Positions 17,352 through 25,377 are shown, numbered from the stretch's first letter. The stretch: DNA of 64,000 nucleotides from Actinoplanes teichomyceticus ATCC 31121 (GCF_003711105.1 NZ_CP023865.1:1214001-1278000); one strand, 5' to 3'. Notes: generated by a model not told the origin, from the letters alone. A program made the numbers and translations.

Positions 17352-18323
17352 TCAGGACACCCGGCCGAAACCGGGGCTGTCCGGGGTCATGATGTTCATC
17401 GTCCGGTGCAACACGTCCCGGCCGGCCGAGGGGGCGTCGATGATCATGCCGTCCCCGACGTAGATCGCCACGTGCCCGCCGTTGCGGTAGAACACCAGGT
17501 CACCCGGCTGCAGCTGGCTCTTGTCGCTGAACATCCGCACGGCGCCCTTCTGCGCGGCCGCGTTGTGCGGCAGCGACCTGCCCGCCGCCGCCCAGGCCGC
17601 CATGGTCAGACCCGAGCAGTCGTACGAGTTCGGGCCGGCGTCGCCGAAGCCGTACGGCTTGCCCACCTGGTTGAACGCGAAGGTGACCGCCTTGCCGGCC
17701 GAGCCCGCGACCTTCGGGATCTTGCCGGTGTAGGAGCCGGTGTCCTCGGTGGCGCTGCCGTAGAGGTCCTCGCGCATGTCGTACAGCTTCTGCAGATCCT
17801 TCTTGATCTTGGACTTCTGCGCGGCCAGTTCCTGGATCTGCAGGTTCTGCTTCTTCTCGGTGTTCTTGAGAGCCGCCTGCCTCTGCGCGAAGGTCTCGGT
17901 GGTCTCGGTGTAGGTGTCGATGTCCTGCCGGTTGGCGAGCGTGATCTGCTCGAGGTAGCTCATCCGCTGCAGGAGACCGCTCTGGTCGCCGCTGAGCAGC
18001 ACGGTCATCGGCCCGACCCGGCCGGTGATGTACTGCGACGTGGCGATCGTCTGCATCTTGGCGCTGGCCTTGGTCAGCGCCTCCTGGGCCGGCTTCAGCG
18101 AGGCGCTGAGCTTGACCGCTTCGGCCTTGGTCTTCTTCAGGTCGAGCCGCGTCTTGTTGTACGTCTCGGTGACGTCCTCGAGTTTCTCCGAAGCCTGGTC
18201 GATTCGCTTCTTCAGTTCGCTCTCGGACGGGGCCGCGTGTGCGGCGACAGCTCCCGTCGTGGTGATCGCCAGCGCGGTCAGCGCGACCACCAGCGCCCGG
18301 AGCCTGGTACGGGGGTGTGGCAC
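17352..18323 (-). CDS. Secreted NlpC/P60 peptidoglycan endopeptidase
   Basis: 323 aa. Signal peptide (RLRALVVALTALAITTTGAVAAHA) with cleavage near residue 30, a long coiled coil (about 33-190: Lys/Glu/Ala-rich heptads with the ITGRVGPMTVLLSG hinge common to RipA/PcsB-like proteins), then an NlpC/P60 domain (about 205-323) with catalytic Cys in YDCSGLTMAAW, His in GHVAIYVG and a third polar residue in IIDAPSAG. It cleaves stem-peptide bonds in the cell wall; the coiled coil probably keeps it inactive until bound to a division partner. Its 5' leader is a c-di-AMP riboswitch, a recurring arrangement for actinobacterial wall hydrolases. Confidence 0.94.
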   Translation of the reverse strand: MPHPRTRLRALVVALTALAITTTGAVAAHAAPSESELKKRIDQASEKLEDVTETYNKTRLDLKKTKAEAVKLSASLKPAQEALTKASAKMQTIATSQYITGRVGPMTVLLSGDQSGLLQRMSYLEQITLANRQDIDTYTETTETFAQRQAALKNTEKKQNLQIQELAAQKSKIKKDLQKLYDMREDLYGSATEDTGSYTGKIPKVAGSAGKAVTFAFNQVGKPYGFGDAGPNSYDCSGLTMAAWAAAGRSLPHNAAAQKGAVRMFSDKSQLQPGDLVFYRNGGHVAIYVGDGMIIDAPSAGRDVLHRTMNIMTPDSPGFGRVS

Positions 18324-18351
18324 TGGTCAGGGGCCTTTCTTCCGCTTTTGG

Positions 18352-18530
18352 CCGCCTACCGGGTTAGCTGACGGGTTCGGGCTCGGAAGAAGGCCCTACC
18401 GCTGCGACGCGGATTCACCCCGGGAGATGGTTCCCCGGTTCGCGGGCGGCGACGGGGGTCGACGCCCGTGATTCGGCGGCGTTGGCCGGCGCCATCGGAG
18501 GGTTTGTGGCTGCGGACCGAACCAACCGCA
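18352..18530 (-). promoter_or_regulatory. ydaO/yuaA (c-di-AMP) riboswitch in the leader of the NlpC/P60 gene
   Basis: Read on the minus strand, the conserved blocks are in the expected order: GGGGAACC (18436-18429), GGGGTGAATC (18421-18412), a variable hairpin with GTAGGG, then CGAACCCGTCAGCTAACC and GGTAGGCGG (18379-18352). The 3' edge is 28 bases from the GTG start. This class binds cyclic di-AMP and usually turns genes off when the ligand is high. In actinomycetes it precedes resuscitation factors and NlpC/P60 hydrolases, matching this gene. The 5' boundary (about 18530) is approximate. Confidence 0.9.
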
Positions 18531-18663
18531 TCAACTTATCGGGGCAGAAAACAAAATCAAGACCTTGCCGAGTGATTTCTGCCAATGGCCGGTCTTGCGA
18601 GGTTAATCCTGATAACCGGCTGTTATTCGGCCCGCGCTGAGCGTTATTTCACGTCCCGGCGGA

Positions 18664-18990
18664 CTAATCGTTGAGCGCCGGCTCGAGCGGGGCGCCATTC
18701 GGCACCCAGTGCCGGGTCACCCGGCGCTCGGCCCAGAACGAGAAGAACGGGATGGTGCCGGCCAGCATCACCACGATCATCCGGCCGAACGGCCAGCGCG
18801 CCCGGCGGGACAGGTCGAACGTGAAGAGCAGATAGACCATGTAGAGGAAGCCGTGCAGCGGACCGATCATCGCGACCAGCGTGGCGTTGTCGCCGAGGTA
18901 CTTCAACGGCATGCCGATCAGGACGAGGACGACGAGGAGCACGCCGACGATCCAGGCGATGGTCCGGTAACGGGTGAGGGCGCCCTGCAC
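18664..18990 (-). CDS. DUF3817 integral membrane protein
   Basis: 108 aa with three transmembrane segments (IAWIVGVLLVVLVLIGMPL; LHGFLYMVYLLFTF; MIVVMLAGTIPFFSF). The PLHGFLYM…F motif and the closing SFWAERRVTRHW are typical of the DUF3817 family, which is common in actinomycetes and also forms the C-terminal part of some transporters. Function unknown. Followed by the next minus-strand unit that starts with the riboswitch. Confidence 0.85.
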   Translation of the reverse strand: MQGALTRYRTIAWIVGVLLVVLVLIGMPLKYLGDNATLVAMIGPLHGFLYMVYLLFTFDLSRRARWPFGRMIVVMLAGTIPFFSFWAERRVTRHWVPNGAPLEPALND

Positions 18991-19062
18991 GGTAGATCTC
19001 CTTCTGTTCTTGCGCGCCGCTGGTTGCGGCTTCTCGGCGACACGGCCCGGACGGCCGGCGGC

Positions 19063-19494
19063 TCACTTGCTGACGGTGCGGCCCGGGTAGTCGCCCGGCC
19101 GGGCGCCGGGGTGCTCGGCCAGCCACGCCAGGTAGTCGTTGTAGGCGTCCAGCTCCGGGTCCGGCTCGGCGGGGCGGTCCGGCCGTACGGCCACCCGGAT
19201 CGGGCGGCCCAGGGTGACCGGCGCGCCGGGATCGCGCGGCGGGGCCGGCTGGTCCACGGCGGGCTCCGGCTCGGTGGCGGGCGCGGACCTGCGGCGGTGC
19301 AGCTGGATCTCCCGGAACCAGATGAACACCACGAAGCCGGCGAAAACCGGCCACTCGAACATGTAACCCCAACTGAGCGAGTTGCCGCCGGTCGCCCGGC
19401 TGTACTGCCACCAGCCGAGCCCGAGGCAGGCCGCGGTCAGCACCAGCGCGAGGACGTGCCGGGCGATCCACGCCGGAGTCCACAGCCCTTTCAT
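19063..19494 (-). CDS. Conserved actinobacterial two-helix membrane protein
   Basis: 143 aa from ATG 19494. The N-terminal half holds [15 protein letters not shown]…[12 protein letters not shown] and [19 protein letters not shown], two membrane helices with strongly conserved Trp and Gly residues; the GWWQ ending recalls the first helix of SURF1-like proteins, but the periplasmic SURF1 domain is missing. The C-terminal half is Pro/Glu-rich with a conserved [18 protein letters not shown] motif. I recognise the arrangement as a family present across actinomycetes, with no known function. Same strand as and upstream of the DUF3817 gene. Confidence 0.75.
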   Translation of the reverse strand: MKGLWTPAWIARHVLALVLTAACLGLGWWQYSRATGGNSLSWGYMFEWPVFAGFVVFIWFREIQLHRRRSAPATEPEPAVDQPAPPRDPGAPVTLGRPIRVAVRPDRPAEPDPELDAYNDYLAWLAEHPGARPGDYPGRTVSK

Positions 19495-19579
19495 GACCAC
19501 GAGCGTACCGGCGGGTTTGGTGGTCGCCCGCTCGGGCAAGCCAGCAGACGACGATTCGTGACAGCAGCGGAGGCGAAGG

Positions 19580-19831
19580 ATGACGAACGCGCAGAGAGTG
19601 GACGGCGCGGTGGCGGACTTCGGCACCGGCATCGACCCCGCGGGACTGGCCGACGACGACCTCTTCCGCGAACTCGGCAGCCTCTACCGGACCCGGTTGC
19701 AGACCCTGCGGCACGGCCCCGATGCCGCGCTGGAGAACCACTTCCGGCGTACCGCCGAGCTGGAGACCGAGTACATGGCGCGCTATCCGGGGCGCGAGGT
19801 GGACCCCGAGCGCCTCACCCAGGAATTCTGA
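19580..19831 (+). CDS. Small conserved actinobacterial protein (DUF6158-like)
   Basis: 83 aa, soluble and mostly helical: [22 protein letters not shown]…[30 protein letters not shown]. The mix of DLFREL, TLRHG and ELExEYxxRxPxREVDP appears to be a conserved family; the DUF number is from memory. A ribosome-binding site GGAGGCGAAGG precedes ATG 19580. The stop is 18 bases from the next gene, so the two are probably cotranscribed. Confidence 0.75.
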   Translation: MTNAQRVDGAVADFGTGIDPAGLADDDLFRELGSLYRTRLQTLRHGPDAALENHFRRTAELETEYMARYPGREVDPERLTQEF

Positions 19832-19849
19832 GAAGGGATCCTCCAGCTG

Positions 19850-20374
19850 ATGACCAATCTGCAAGCCCGGGCCGCCGAGATGGCCCGGGCTTACGCGCCG
19901 CACGAGCACCGGCCACTGGACGGGTACGTGGTGGCCATGGGCGCTTTCGGCGCGCTGGCCACCGCGCTCGCGGCGGCCGCCAAGATCACCGGCCGGCCGG
20001 CGCCGCACCGCCCGGCGCTGGCCGACGTGGCGCTGGTCTCCATCGCCACCCACAAGCTGAGCCGGCTGATCGCCAAGGACGCGGTGACCAGCCCGCTGCG
20101 CGCGCCGTTCACCCGCTACACCGAGCCGGCCGGCGCCGCGGAGCTCAACGAGGAGGTTCGTGACGAGGGCAGCACCGTCCGGCACGGGCTCGGTGAACTG
20201 CTCACCTGCCCGTTCTGCCTGGCGGTCTGGGTGTCCACCGGGCTGACCGGGGGACTGGTGCTGGCGCCCCGGCTGACCCGGCTGGCGGCGACCGCGCTGA
20301 CCGCCACCGCCGTCTCGGACTTCCTGCAGATGGCGTACGACATCGCCAAACGGAAGGCGGAGGGCGGCGACTGA
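19850..20374 (+). CDS. DUF1360 membrane protein
   Basis: 174 aa. Hydrophobic segments around 30-50, 60-75, 118-140 and 145-160, with the DUF1360 signatures LVSIATHKLSRLIAKDAVTSPLRAPFT and ELLTCPFCLAVWVS. The LTCPFCLAVW motif carries two cysteines that may bind metal or redox partners. In Bacillus the family includes a sporulation-related protein; in actinomycetes the function is unknown. Coupled to the upstream small gene. Confidence 0.88.
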   Translation: MTNLQARAAEMARAYAPHEHRPLDGYVVAMGAFGALATALAAAAKITGRPAPHRPALADVALVSIATHKLSRLIAKDAVTSPLRAPFTRYTEPAGAAELNEEVRDEGSTVRHGLGELLTCPFCLAVWVSTGLTGGLVLAPRLTRLAATALTATAVSDFLQMAYDIAKRKAEGGD

Positions 20375-20377
20375 GGC

Positions 20378-20590
20378 TCAGGCCGCCGGGGCCTGCAGCG
20401 CCTCGGCGGCCTCGTCCTGCAGGTACTCGCCCTCCGGCAGCGCGTCGATCCGGGTCATCAGGGTCGCCGGAAGGTCCTGGGCGATCGCGCGGCGCTGCAG
20501 GTCGCCGCTGGTCAGGCGCTCCTCGGCACGGTAGGCCTCGTCCAGGAAGGCGGCCAGGCGGGAGTCGTCCGCGTTGAGTTCATCGGTCAC
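20378..20590 (-). CDS. Small acidic protein of unknown function
   Basis: 70 aa from GTG 20590 (a longer open frame exists, but its N-terminal part is Ser/Arg-rich and unlike coding sequence). All helical and acidic: ADDSRLAAFLDEAYRAEERL…LPEGEYLQDEAAEALQAPAA. It converges with the DUF1360 gene with only three bases between stops. No domain recognised. Third-position GC bias supports it as real. Confidence 0.65.
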   Translation of the reverse strand: MTDELNADDSRLAAFLDEAYRAEERLTSGDLQRRAIAQDLPATLMTRIDALPEGEYLQDEAAEALQAPAA

Positions 20591-20689
20591 GGCGCCAGGG
20601 GTACCCGAGCCGGCTCGGGACAAACTCCGCGATGTTAGCCGGCTCACAAGGACTACCGGAATCACGACGGGGTACCGAAGGTTGTGAAC

Positions 20690-20843
20690 GGATGCCGGTG
20701 TGCCCAGTGTCCCCGGGCCTCACCCATCGCCTGCACGGAATACCGTTCGGCTGGAGCCGTGTTGAGCCACTCGCCGCGAGGCGACCTGCACACCGGCATC
20801 TCTTCGCTCGGCCCCCGGGTTCACCCGGGGGCCGAGCCTTTTT
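20690..20843 (+). ncRNA. Candidate structured RNA with intrinsic terminator
   Basis: A perfect 13-bp helix (20691-20703 with 20788-20800) encloses about 84 nt that fold into further hairpins, including TCGCC-GCGA-GGCGA (20771-20784) with a GNRA tetraloop, and two alternatives for the segment at 20734: ACGG/CCGT (20735-20746) or CACGG/CCGTG (20734-20761). Five bases later a 15-bp stem (20806-20820 with 20823-20837) is followed by C and five T (20839-20843), a classic terminator that fixes the plus strand. No SRP, tmRNA, 6S, RNase P or known riboswitch signature is seen. It could be an independent small RNA or the leader of the downstream ANTAR gene. Confidence 0.6.
20806..20843 (+). terminator. 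Rho-independent terminator
   Basis: GCTCGGCCCCCGGGT (20806-20820) pairs perfectly with ACCCGGGGGCCGAGC (20823-20837), followed by CTTTTT. This is one of only two hairpins with a true U-tract in the window. It lies about 250 bp before the ANTAR gene start and ends the RNA candidate. Confidence 0.9.
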
Positions 20844-21091
20844 CCGGCCTCGCCGGCACACCGCCCCGCGTCCTGGGGGTTTAACCGGACAACACCCCCC
20901 GATCGGGGCACCGAACCGGGACCACGCCGGATCGACATGGCAGTATCCGTCGAGTGTCAGTACCGCACCGTCGTGTCCCAGCCGGGCAGCGCGGCACCCG
21001 GTCCCGCCGGCGCGCCACCTCCGGCGCCACGACCGCACCCGGCAAGACCGGGCGGCTGGTCGCCGGCGTCCGGCCCCGGCACACCGGCGTC

Positions 21092-21793
21092 GTGTCGCAG
21101 ACCGGCGCGGGACCGCACCCGGTCGAGCTGGCCGGGTTGTTGCACGAGGTCACCGTCGGCCTGCTGGCGTCCGACACGCTCGGGCAGGCGCTCGACCGGC
21201 TCGCCTCGCTCACCCTCGGCGCGCTGCCCGGCGCGGTCCGCTGCTCGGTCGCGCTGATCGGCGAGGGCGGCCCGCCCACCGTCGTCGCCGCCGGGTCCGC
21301 CGGTGAGACGTCACTTCAGCTCCAGTACGCCCAGGGCAGTGGCCCGGCGCTGGAGGCGGCCCGCACCCGGGCCCTGGTCACCACCTGCGACCTGGCAGCC
21401 GACGAACGCTGGCCGGAGCTGGGCGAGGCGGCCCGCGCGGACGGCATCCGGGCGGTCGCCTCGATTCCGCTGGACGTGCGCCGGACCGCGGTGGGCGCGC
21501 TCACCGTGTGCCTGGACCGTCCCGGCGAGGTCGGGCCGGACGTGCTGCTCACCGCGATGGCGGTGGCCGGGCAGGCCGAGGTGCTGCTCGGTGAGCTGCA
21601 CCGGCGCGAGGCGCTGGGCGAGGGGGCCGCGGTGGACCGGGCGGTCGGCGTGATCATCGCGCAGCGCGGGTGCGGGGTGCAGGAGGCGTTCCGGGTCCTG
21701 CAGGAGAGCGCCCAGCGGCTGGGCCTGGACCGGCGCACGGTGGCCGAGCGGCTGGTCGCCGCGGCCGCCCGGGACCGCCAGGTCAGCCACTAG
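21092..21793 (+). CDS. GAF-ANTAR transcription antitermination regulator
   Basis: 233 aa from GTG 21092; the frame is open to a GTG at 20954, but the extra 46 residues are Arg/Pro-rich and unlikely. A GAF sensor domain (about 15-150: LASLTLGALPGAVRCSVALIGEGG … IRAVASIPLDVRRTAVGALTVCL) is followed by a C-terminal ANTAR helical domain (about 170-230: VDRAVGVIIAQRGCGVQEAFRVLQESAQRL…TVAERLV) that binds paired RNA hairpins and prevents termination. Typical of actinobacterial ANTAR regulators with no partner kinase. It lies downstream of a terminator-ended RNA structure, which could be its own target. Confidence 0.88.
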   Translation: MSQTGAGPHPVELAGLLHEVTVGLLASDTLGQALDRLASLTLGALPGAVRCSVALIGEGGPPTVVAAGSAGETSLQLQYAQGSGPALEAARTRALVTTCDLAADERWPELGEAARADGIRAVASIPLDVRRTAVGALTVCLDRPGEVGPDVLLTAMAVAGQAEVLLGELHRREALGEGAAVDRAVGVIIAQRGCGVQEAFRVLQESAQRLGLDRRTVAERLVAAAARDRQVSH

Positions 21794-21796
21794 ACA

Positions 21797-21822
21797 GCCC
21801 CGGCCGTGGAGCCGGCCGGGGC
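21797..21822. terminator. Hairpin between convergent ANTAR and mhuD genes
   Basis: GCCCCGGCC (21797-21805) pairs with GGCCGGGGC (21814-21822) around an 8-base loop, within the 50-bp gap between two convergent stops. No U-tract; probably bidirectional. Confidence 0.65.
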
Positions 21823-21843
21823 GTCGCCGGGGTGCGGCGCGGG

Positions 21844-22155
21844 TTACTCGGAGGGTTTCTCGACGTGCTGGACGACCTCGAACTCGAGCAGGGTCGCGCC
21901 GGTGGCGACCGGCTTGGCGCGCTCGCCGGCGTGGGCCGCCTTGGCGTTGCCCTGCGCCCAGTTCTGGAACGCCTCCTCCGACTCCCACCGGGTGTAGACG
22001 AAGTACCGGTTGTCGCCGGCGACCGGGCGCAGCAGCTCGAAGCCCAGGAAGCCAGGCTCGTTCTCCACCGCGCCGTGCCGGGCGGCGAAGCGCTTCTCCA
22101 GCTCGGGGCCGGCGCCCTCGGGAACCTCGATCGCGTTGATCTTCACAACAGCCAT
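21844..22155 (-). CDS. mhuD: MhuD-type haem-degrading monooxygenase
   Basis: 103 aa from ATG 22155. The sequence closely follows mycobacterial MhuD (Rv3592): it opens VVKINAIEVPEGAGPELEKRF and keeps the residues known to matter there, Asn7, Trp66 (FQNWAQG) and His75 (KAAHAGERA), in identical positions. MhuD opens haem to mycobilin and iron without releasing CO. A ferredoxin-like ABM dimer is expected, in the cytoplasm. It stands alone between convergent and co-directional neighbours; no haem uptake genes are next to it. Confidence 0.9.
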   Translation of the reverse strand: MAVVKINAIEVPEGAGPELEKRFAARHGAVENEPGFLGFELLRPVAGDNRYFVYTRWESEEAFQNWAQGNAKAAHAGERAKPVATGATLLEFEVVQHVEKPSE

Positions 22156-22223
22156 GGGGGTAACGCTAGTGCGTGCGCGGGGGCACGGACGGCCGGGCGG
22201 CCGTTCGTACCCCCGCAATCGCG

Positions 22224-23954
22224 TCAGTGACCGGGACCGTCGCCGCCCGCCCGGACCCCGGCGGGGTTCGGGTCGCCGCCGGCGCCCGGTCCGGCGCCCG
22301 GACCGGGCACGCCGGCGCTCTGCTGGGCCTGCAGCGCGTCCTCGGCGCGCTGCTGCTGCGCGGAGCGCTGGGAGAGCGGGATCTCCGGCAGGAAGAACAC
22401 CACGATCAGGCCGAGCAGCATGACCGCGAACGCCATCAGGTAGACCACGTGCACGCTGTCCGAGAAGCCGACCTTGAACGGGTGCGCCACCGCGTCGGCG
22501 AGCTTGTTGATGAACGACGTGTCGCTCAGCGCGTTACTGCCCTGCGCCTGGTCGAGCAGCCGGCGCTGCGCCGGGTCGGCCATCGCCTCGACGAACGCCG
22601 GATCCTTCTCGGCGGCCCGGTAGGCGTCCGAGATGTTGCCGGGCAGGACGTTGAACAGCACCGACAGGAACACCGCGGTGCCCAGCGTGCCGCCCATCGA
22701 GCGGAAGAACGTGACCGCGCCGGTGGCCACGCCGATCTCCCGCGGGGAGACGGCGTTCTGCACCGCGGTGATCATCGGCTGCATGTTGCCGCCCAGGCCC
22801 AGACCCATCAGGACCATCACCAGCATGGTCCGCCACAGCGGGGTGTCCGCGCCGACCCGGGAGAACAGGAAGAGCGCGATCACCATGAGGACGCTGCCGA
22901 CGATCGGGAAGATCCGGTAGCGGCCGGTCTTGGCGATCAGCTGACCGGAGATGATCGAGCCGGACATGATGCCGACCACGAACGGGATCATCTGCAGGCC
23001 GGCGAGGGTGGCCGAGGAGCCCTTGACGATCTGCAGGTACAGCGGGACGGTCATCAGGCCGCCGAACATCGCCATGCCCAGGATGGTGCTGGCGGTGGCG
23101 CCGACCCCGACGGTGCGGTTGCCGAACAGGCGCAGCGGCAGCAGCGCCTCCTCCTTGTACGCCCGCTCGGCGAGCACGAACGCGATCAGGCCGATGCCGC
23201 CGACCACGTAGCAGAGGATCGCCCGGCCGGAGTCCCAGCCCCAGTCCCGGCCCTGCTCGGCGACGGTGAGCAGCGGCACCAGGCCGACGATCAGGGCGAC
23301 CGCGCCCGGCCAGTCGATCCGGTGGTCGACCCGGTGGTGCGGCAGGTGCAGCACGCGCGCCACGACCGCCATCGCGGCCAGGCCGATCGGCACGTTCAGG
23401 TAGAACACCCAGCGCCAGCCGTCCACCCAGAGGATCTCGTCGGCGCCGGCGAAGAAGCCGCCCAGGATCGGGCCGAGGACGCTGGCGGTGCCGAAGACGG
23501 CCAGGAACAAGCCCTGGTACTTGGCGCGCTCCCGGGGCGGGACGATGTCGCCGATGATGGCCAGCGCCAGTGACATCAGGCCGCCGGCGCCGATGCCCTG
23601 GATCGCCCGGAACGCGGCGAGCTGGTACATGTCGCCGGAGAGCCCGCAGAGGAACGATCCGACGATGAAGATGCCGATGGCGAACAGGAAGAACGGTCGC
23701 CGGCCGTAGATGTCCGACAGCTTGCCGTACAGCGGTGTCGAGATGGTCGACGTGATGAGGAACGCCGTGGTGGCCCACGCCTGCAGGTCGAAGCCCTTGA
23801 GGTCGTCGGCAATGGTCCGGGTGGCCGTGGCCATGATCGTCTGATCGAGGGCGGCGAGGAACATGCCCATCATCAGGCCGGCGAGGATCGTGAGGATCTG
23901 CCGGTGGGTGAATTCCGTGGCCGATGACTCGGCCCGCGGGCTGGGGTGGCTCAC
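22224..23954 (-). CDS. DHA2-family (EmrB/QacA-like) drug efflux permease
   Basis: 576 aa with about 14 membrane segments. Motif D1 in helix 1 (LDQTIMATATRTIADDL), motif A GKLSDIYGRRP between helices 2 and 3, motif B RAIQGIGAG in helix 4 and motif C VLGPILGGFFAG in helix 5 identify a proton-driven drug antiporter of the DHA2 group. The C-terminal tail is Pro/Gly/Ala-rich. Its ATG overlaps the TGA of the upstream MarR gene by four bases (ATGA, 23951-23954), so regulator and pump are one translationally coupled unit. Confidence 0.95.
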   Translation of the reverse strand: MSHPSPRAESSATEFTHRQILTILAGLMMGMFLAALDQTIMATATRTIADDLKGFDLQAWATTAFLITSTISTPLYGKLSDIYGRRPFFLFAIGIFIVGSFLCGLSGDMYQLAAFRAIQGIGAGGLMSLALAIIGDIVPPRERAKYQGLFLAVFGTASVLGPILGGFFAGADEILWVDGWRWVFYLNVPIGLAAMAVVARVLHLPHHRVDHRIDWPGAVALIVGLVPLLTVAEQGRDWGWDSGRAILCYVVGGIGLIAFVLAERAYKEEALLPLRLFGNRTVGVGATASTILGMAMFGGLMTVPLYLQIVKGSSATLAGLQMIPFVVGIMSGSIISGQLIAKTGRYRIFPIVGSVLMVIALFLFSRVGADTPLWRTMLVMVLMGLGLGGNMQPMITAVQNAVSPREIGVATGAVTFFRSMGGTLGTAVFLSVLFNVLPGNISDAYRAAEKDPAFVEAMADPAQRRLLDQAQGSNALSDTSFINKLADAVAHPFKVGFSDSVHVVYLMAFAVMLLGLIVVFFLPEIPLSQRSAQQQRAEDALQAQQSAGVPGPGAGPGAGGDPNPAGVRAGGDGPGH

Positions 23955-24472
23955 AGGTTCTCCCGTGGTGGTGTGCCGAGGTCGGTGCGGAGCAGGGCCT
24001 CGACGGAGCTGTTGAATTCTTCGAAGAGCCGGGCGAAGGCGTCGACCCGTTCGGCCGGCCAGTCGCTCAGCGCCCGCTCCAGCAGAGCGGCCCGGGCCGT
24101 GCGCAGGCGCTCGCAGGCGGCCACCCCGGCCTCGGTGACCGCCAGCCGGGAGGCCCGGCCGTCCGCCGGATCCGCCTCCCGCCGGGCCAGCCCCGCCTTG
24201 ACCAGCTGGGCGACCTGCCGGCTGACGGTTGAGGGGTCGGCCTGTTTCAGGTCGGCGAGGTCGGTGACTCGCATCGGGCCCATCGCGTGCAACGGCGGTA
24301 GGAGCATCAATGCGGAGAACTCGGCGCCGAGGTCCCCGGTCTTGAGCATGCCCCGGAAACGCGGTCCCATCCGGATCAATCGGATGATTTCCTCGGACAG
24401 CCGGGCCGCGCCGGCCGTGGCGTTCTGCTGATCCTGCACGGGGTTGCCGTCCTCATGAGCGCCGGCGGACAA
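23951..24472 (-). CDS. MarR-family transcriptional regulator
   Basis: 173 aa. Winged helix-turn-helix (about 62-115: LPPLHAMGPMRVTDLADLKQADPSTVSRQVAQLVKAGLARREADPADGRASRLAVTEAG) with the characteristic DxRxxRL wing, flanked by dimerisation helices. Placement directly upstream of, and overlapping, an efflux pump gene implies it represses its own operon and is relieved by a pump substrate. A short palindrome suitable as operator lies 13 bp before the start. Confidence 0.92.
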   Translation of the reverse strand: MSAGAHEDGNPVQDQQNATAGAARLSEEIIRLIRMGPRFRGMLKTGDLGAEFSALMLLPPLHAMGPMRVTDLADLKQADPSTVSRQVAQLVKAGLARREADPADGRASRLAVTEAGVAACERLRTARAALLERALSDWPAERVDAFARLFEEFNSSVEALLRTDLGTPPRENL

Positions 24473-24484
24473 TACGTGTAGCGT

Positions 24485-24493
24485 ACAACTTGT
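24485..24493. promoter_or_regulatory. Candidate MarR operator
   Basis: ACAA-C-TTGT, a perfect odd-centred palindrome, sits 13 bp upstream of the MarR start in the 46-bp gap before the methyltransferase gene. The surrounding bases are A/T-richer than average. ACAA/TTGT half-sites are common in MarR operators. Binding is inference. Confidence 0.4.
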
Positions 24494-24518
24494 TGCGTGG
24501 TGAACGCATATTGTGCGA

Positions 24519-25118
24519 TCAGCGCATCCGCCACACGCCGGTCCGCAGCTCGCCGGTCTCCTCCAGGGGCTCCGGGACGGGCACCACGTACTCGGTGACC
24601 AGTTCGAACAGGCGCTCCGGGAAGTACCCCCGGCCGGGGTCGCCGACCAGCACGCACGCCCCGTCCCGCCGGGCGGCGCGCAGCTGCGCGGTCATCCGCG
24701 GGGCCACCGTGGGGCTGTAGAAGACGTCACCGGCCAGCACCAGCTCCGGCCGGTCGAGGCCGTCGGCCAGGGTGACGCCGTTGGCCGCCGCGTTGCGGTG
24801 CGCGGCGGCCACCGCGGCCGGATCGATGTCGGTGGCGGCCACCAGCGCGGCGCCGCAGCGGGCCGCGGCGATCGCGGCCACCCCCGAACCGGTGGCCAGA
24901 TCCAGCACCCGGCGGCCGGCCGCCTCGTCCGGGTGATCCAGCAGGTAGCGGGCCAGCGCCTGGCCGCCGGCCCAGACGAAGGCCCAGAACGGGGGCGGGG
25001 TGTCGCTGCGGAACTCGCCACCGGTCAGATCGAAGAGGCCGACCGGGGCGGTGACCAGGTGCAGCGAGATCTCCGGGGCCAGCGGGACCGGGAGCAGAGC
25101 GGTCGGAGTGTCGAACAC
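24519..25118 (-). CDS. Class I SAM-dependent methyltransferase (ETFB/METTL20-like)
   Basis: 199 aa from GTG 25118 (VFDTPTALL…). Motif I VLDLATGSGVAAIAAAR (about 83-99) with acidic loop TDIDPAAVAAAHRNA, and a post-motif LVLAGDVFYSPTVA. The opening PPPFWAFVWAGGQALARYLLDHPD is characteristic of the protein-lysine methyltransferase group that includes ETFB lysine methyltransferase. The frame stays open for several hundred bases upstream through repetitive DNA, but nothing there resembles the family. Confidence 0.85.
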   Translation of the reverse strand: MFDTPTALLPVPLAPEISLHLVTAPVGLFDLTGGEFRSDTPPPFWAFVWAGGQALARYLLDHPDEAAGRRVLDLATGSGVAAIAAARCGAALVAATDIDPAAVAAAHRNAAANGVTLADGLDRPELVLAGDVFYSPTVAPRMTAQLRAARRDGACVLVGDPGRGYFPERLFELVTEYVVPVPEPLEETGELRTGVWRMR

Positions 25119-25164
25119 CCGGCGATTCTCCGCCGGTACGCCGAGGATTTCCGCCGGTTTTCGG

Positions 25165-25345
25165 CCCGTGGGCGGCGGGCCGGCCCCGGGTCGGGGCGGT
25201 CCGGTCCGTGGGCGGCGAGCCTGCCGTGGGTCGGGTGGTGGGTGGGGCGATCCGGTCGGTCCGGTCCGCGGCCGGCGGGCCCGCCGTGGGTCGGGCGGTC
25301 CGGCCCGTGGGCGGCGGGCCCGCCGCGGGTCGGGTGGTTGCGGCG
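25165..25345. repeat. GC-rich imperfect tandem repeat, about 40-bp unit
   Basis: Four degenerate copies of a unit starting CCGTGGGCGGCGGGCC and including GTGGGTCGGG (starts near 25165, 25205, 25265 and 25304; the second is longer). It fills the 259-bp gap between the methyltransferase start and the SARP-like stop, where neither strand carries a credible gene. Confidence 0.75.
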
Positions 25346-25377
25346 GGCGGGTCGGGCGGTTGCGCCGGGCGGGCGGG

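Noticed and set aside
20690..20843. SRP or tmRNA gene
   Set aside because: The conserved SRP core with its GGAA loop and the tmRNA tRNA-like ends are absent.
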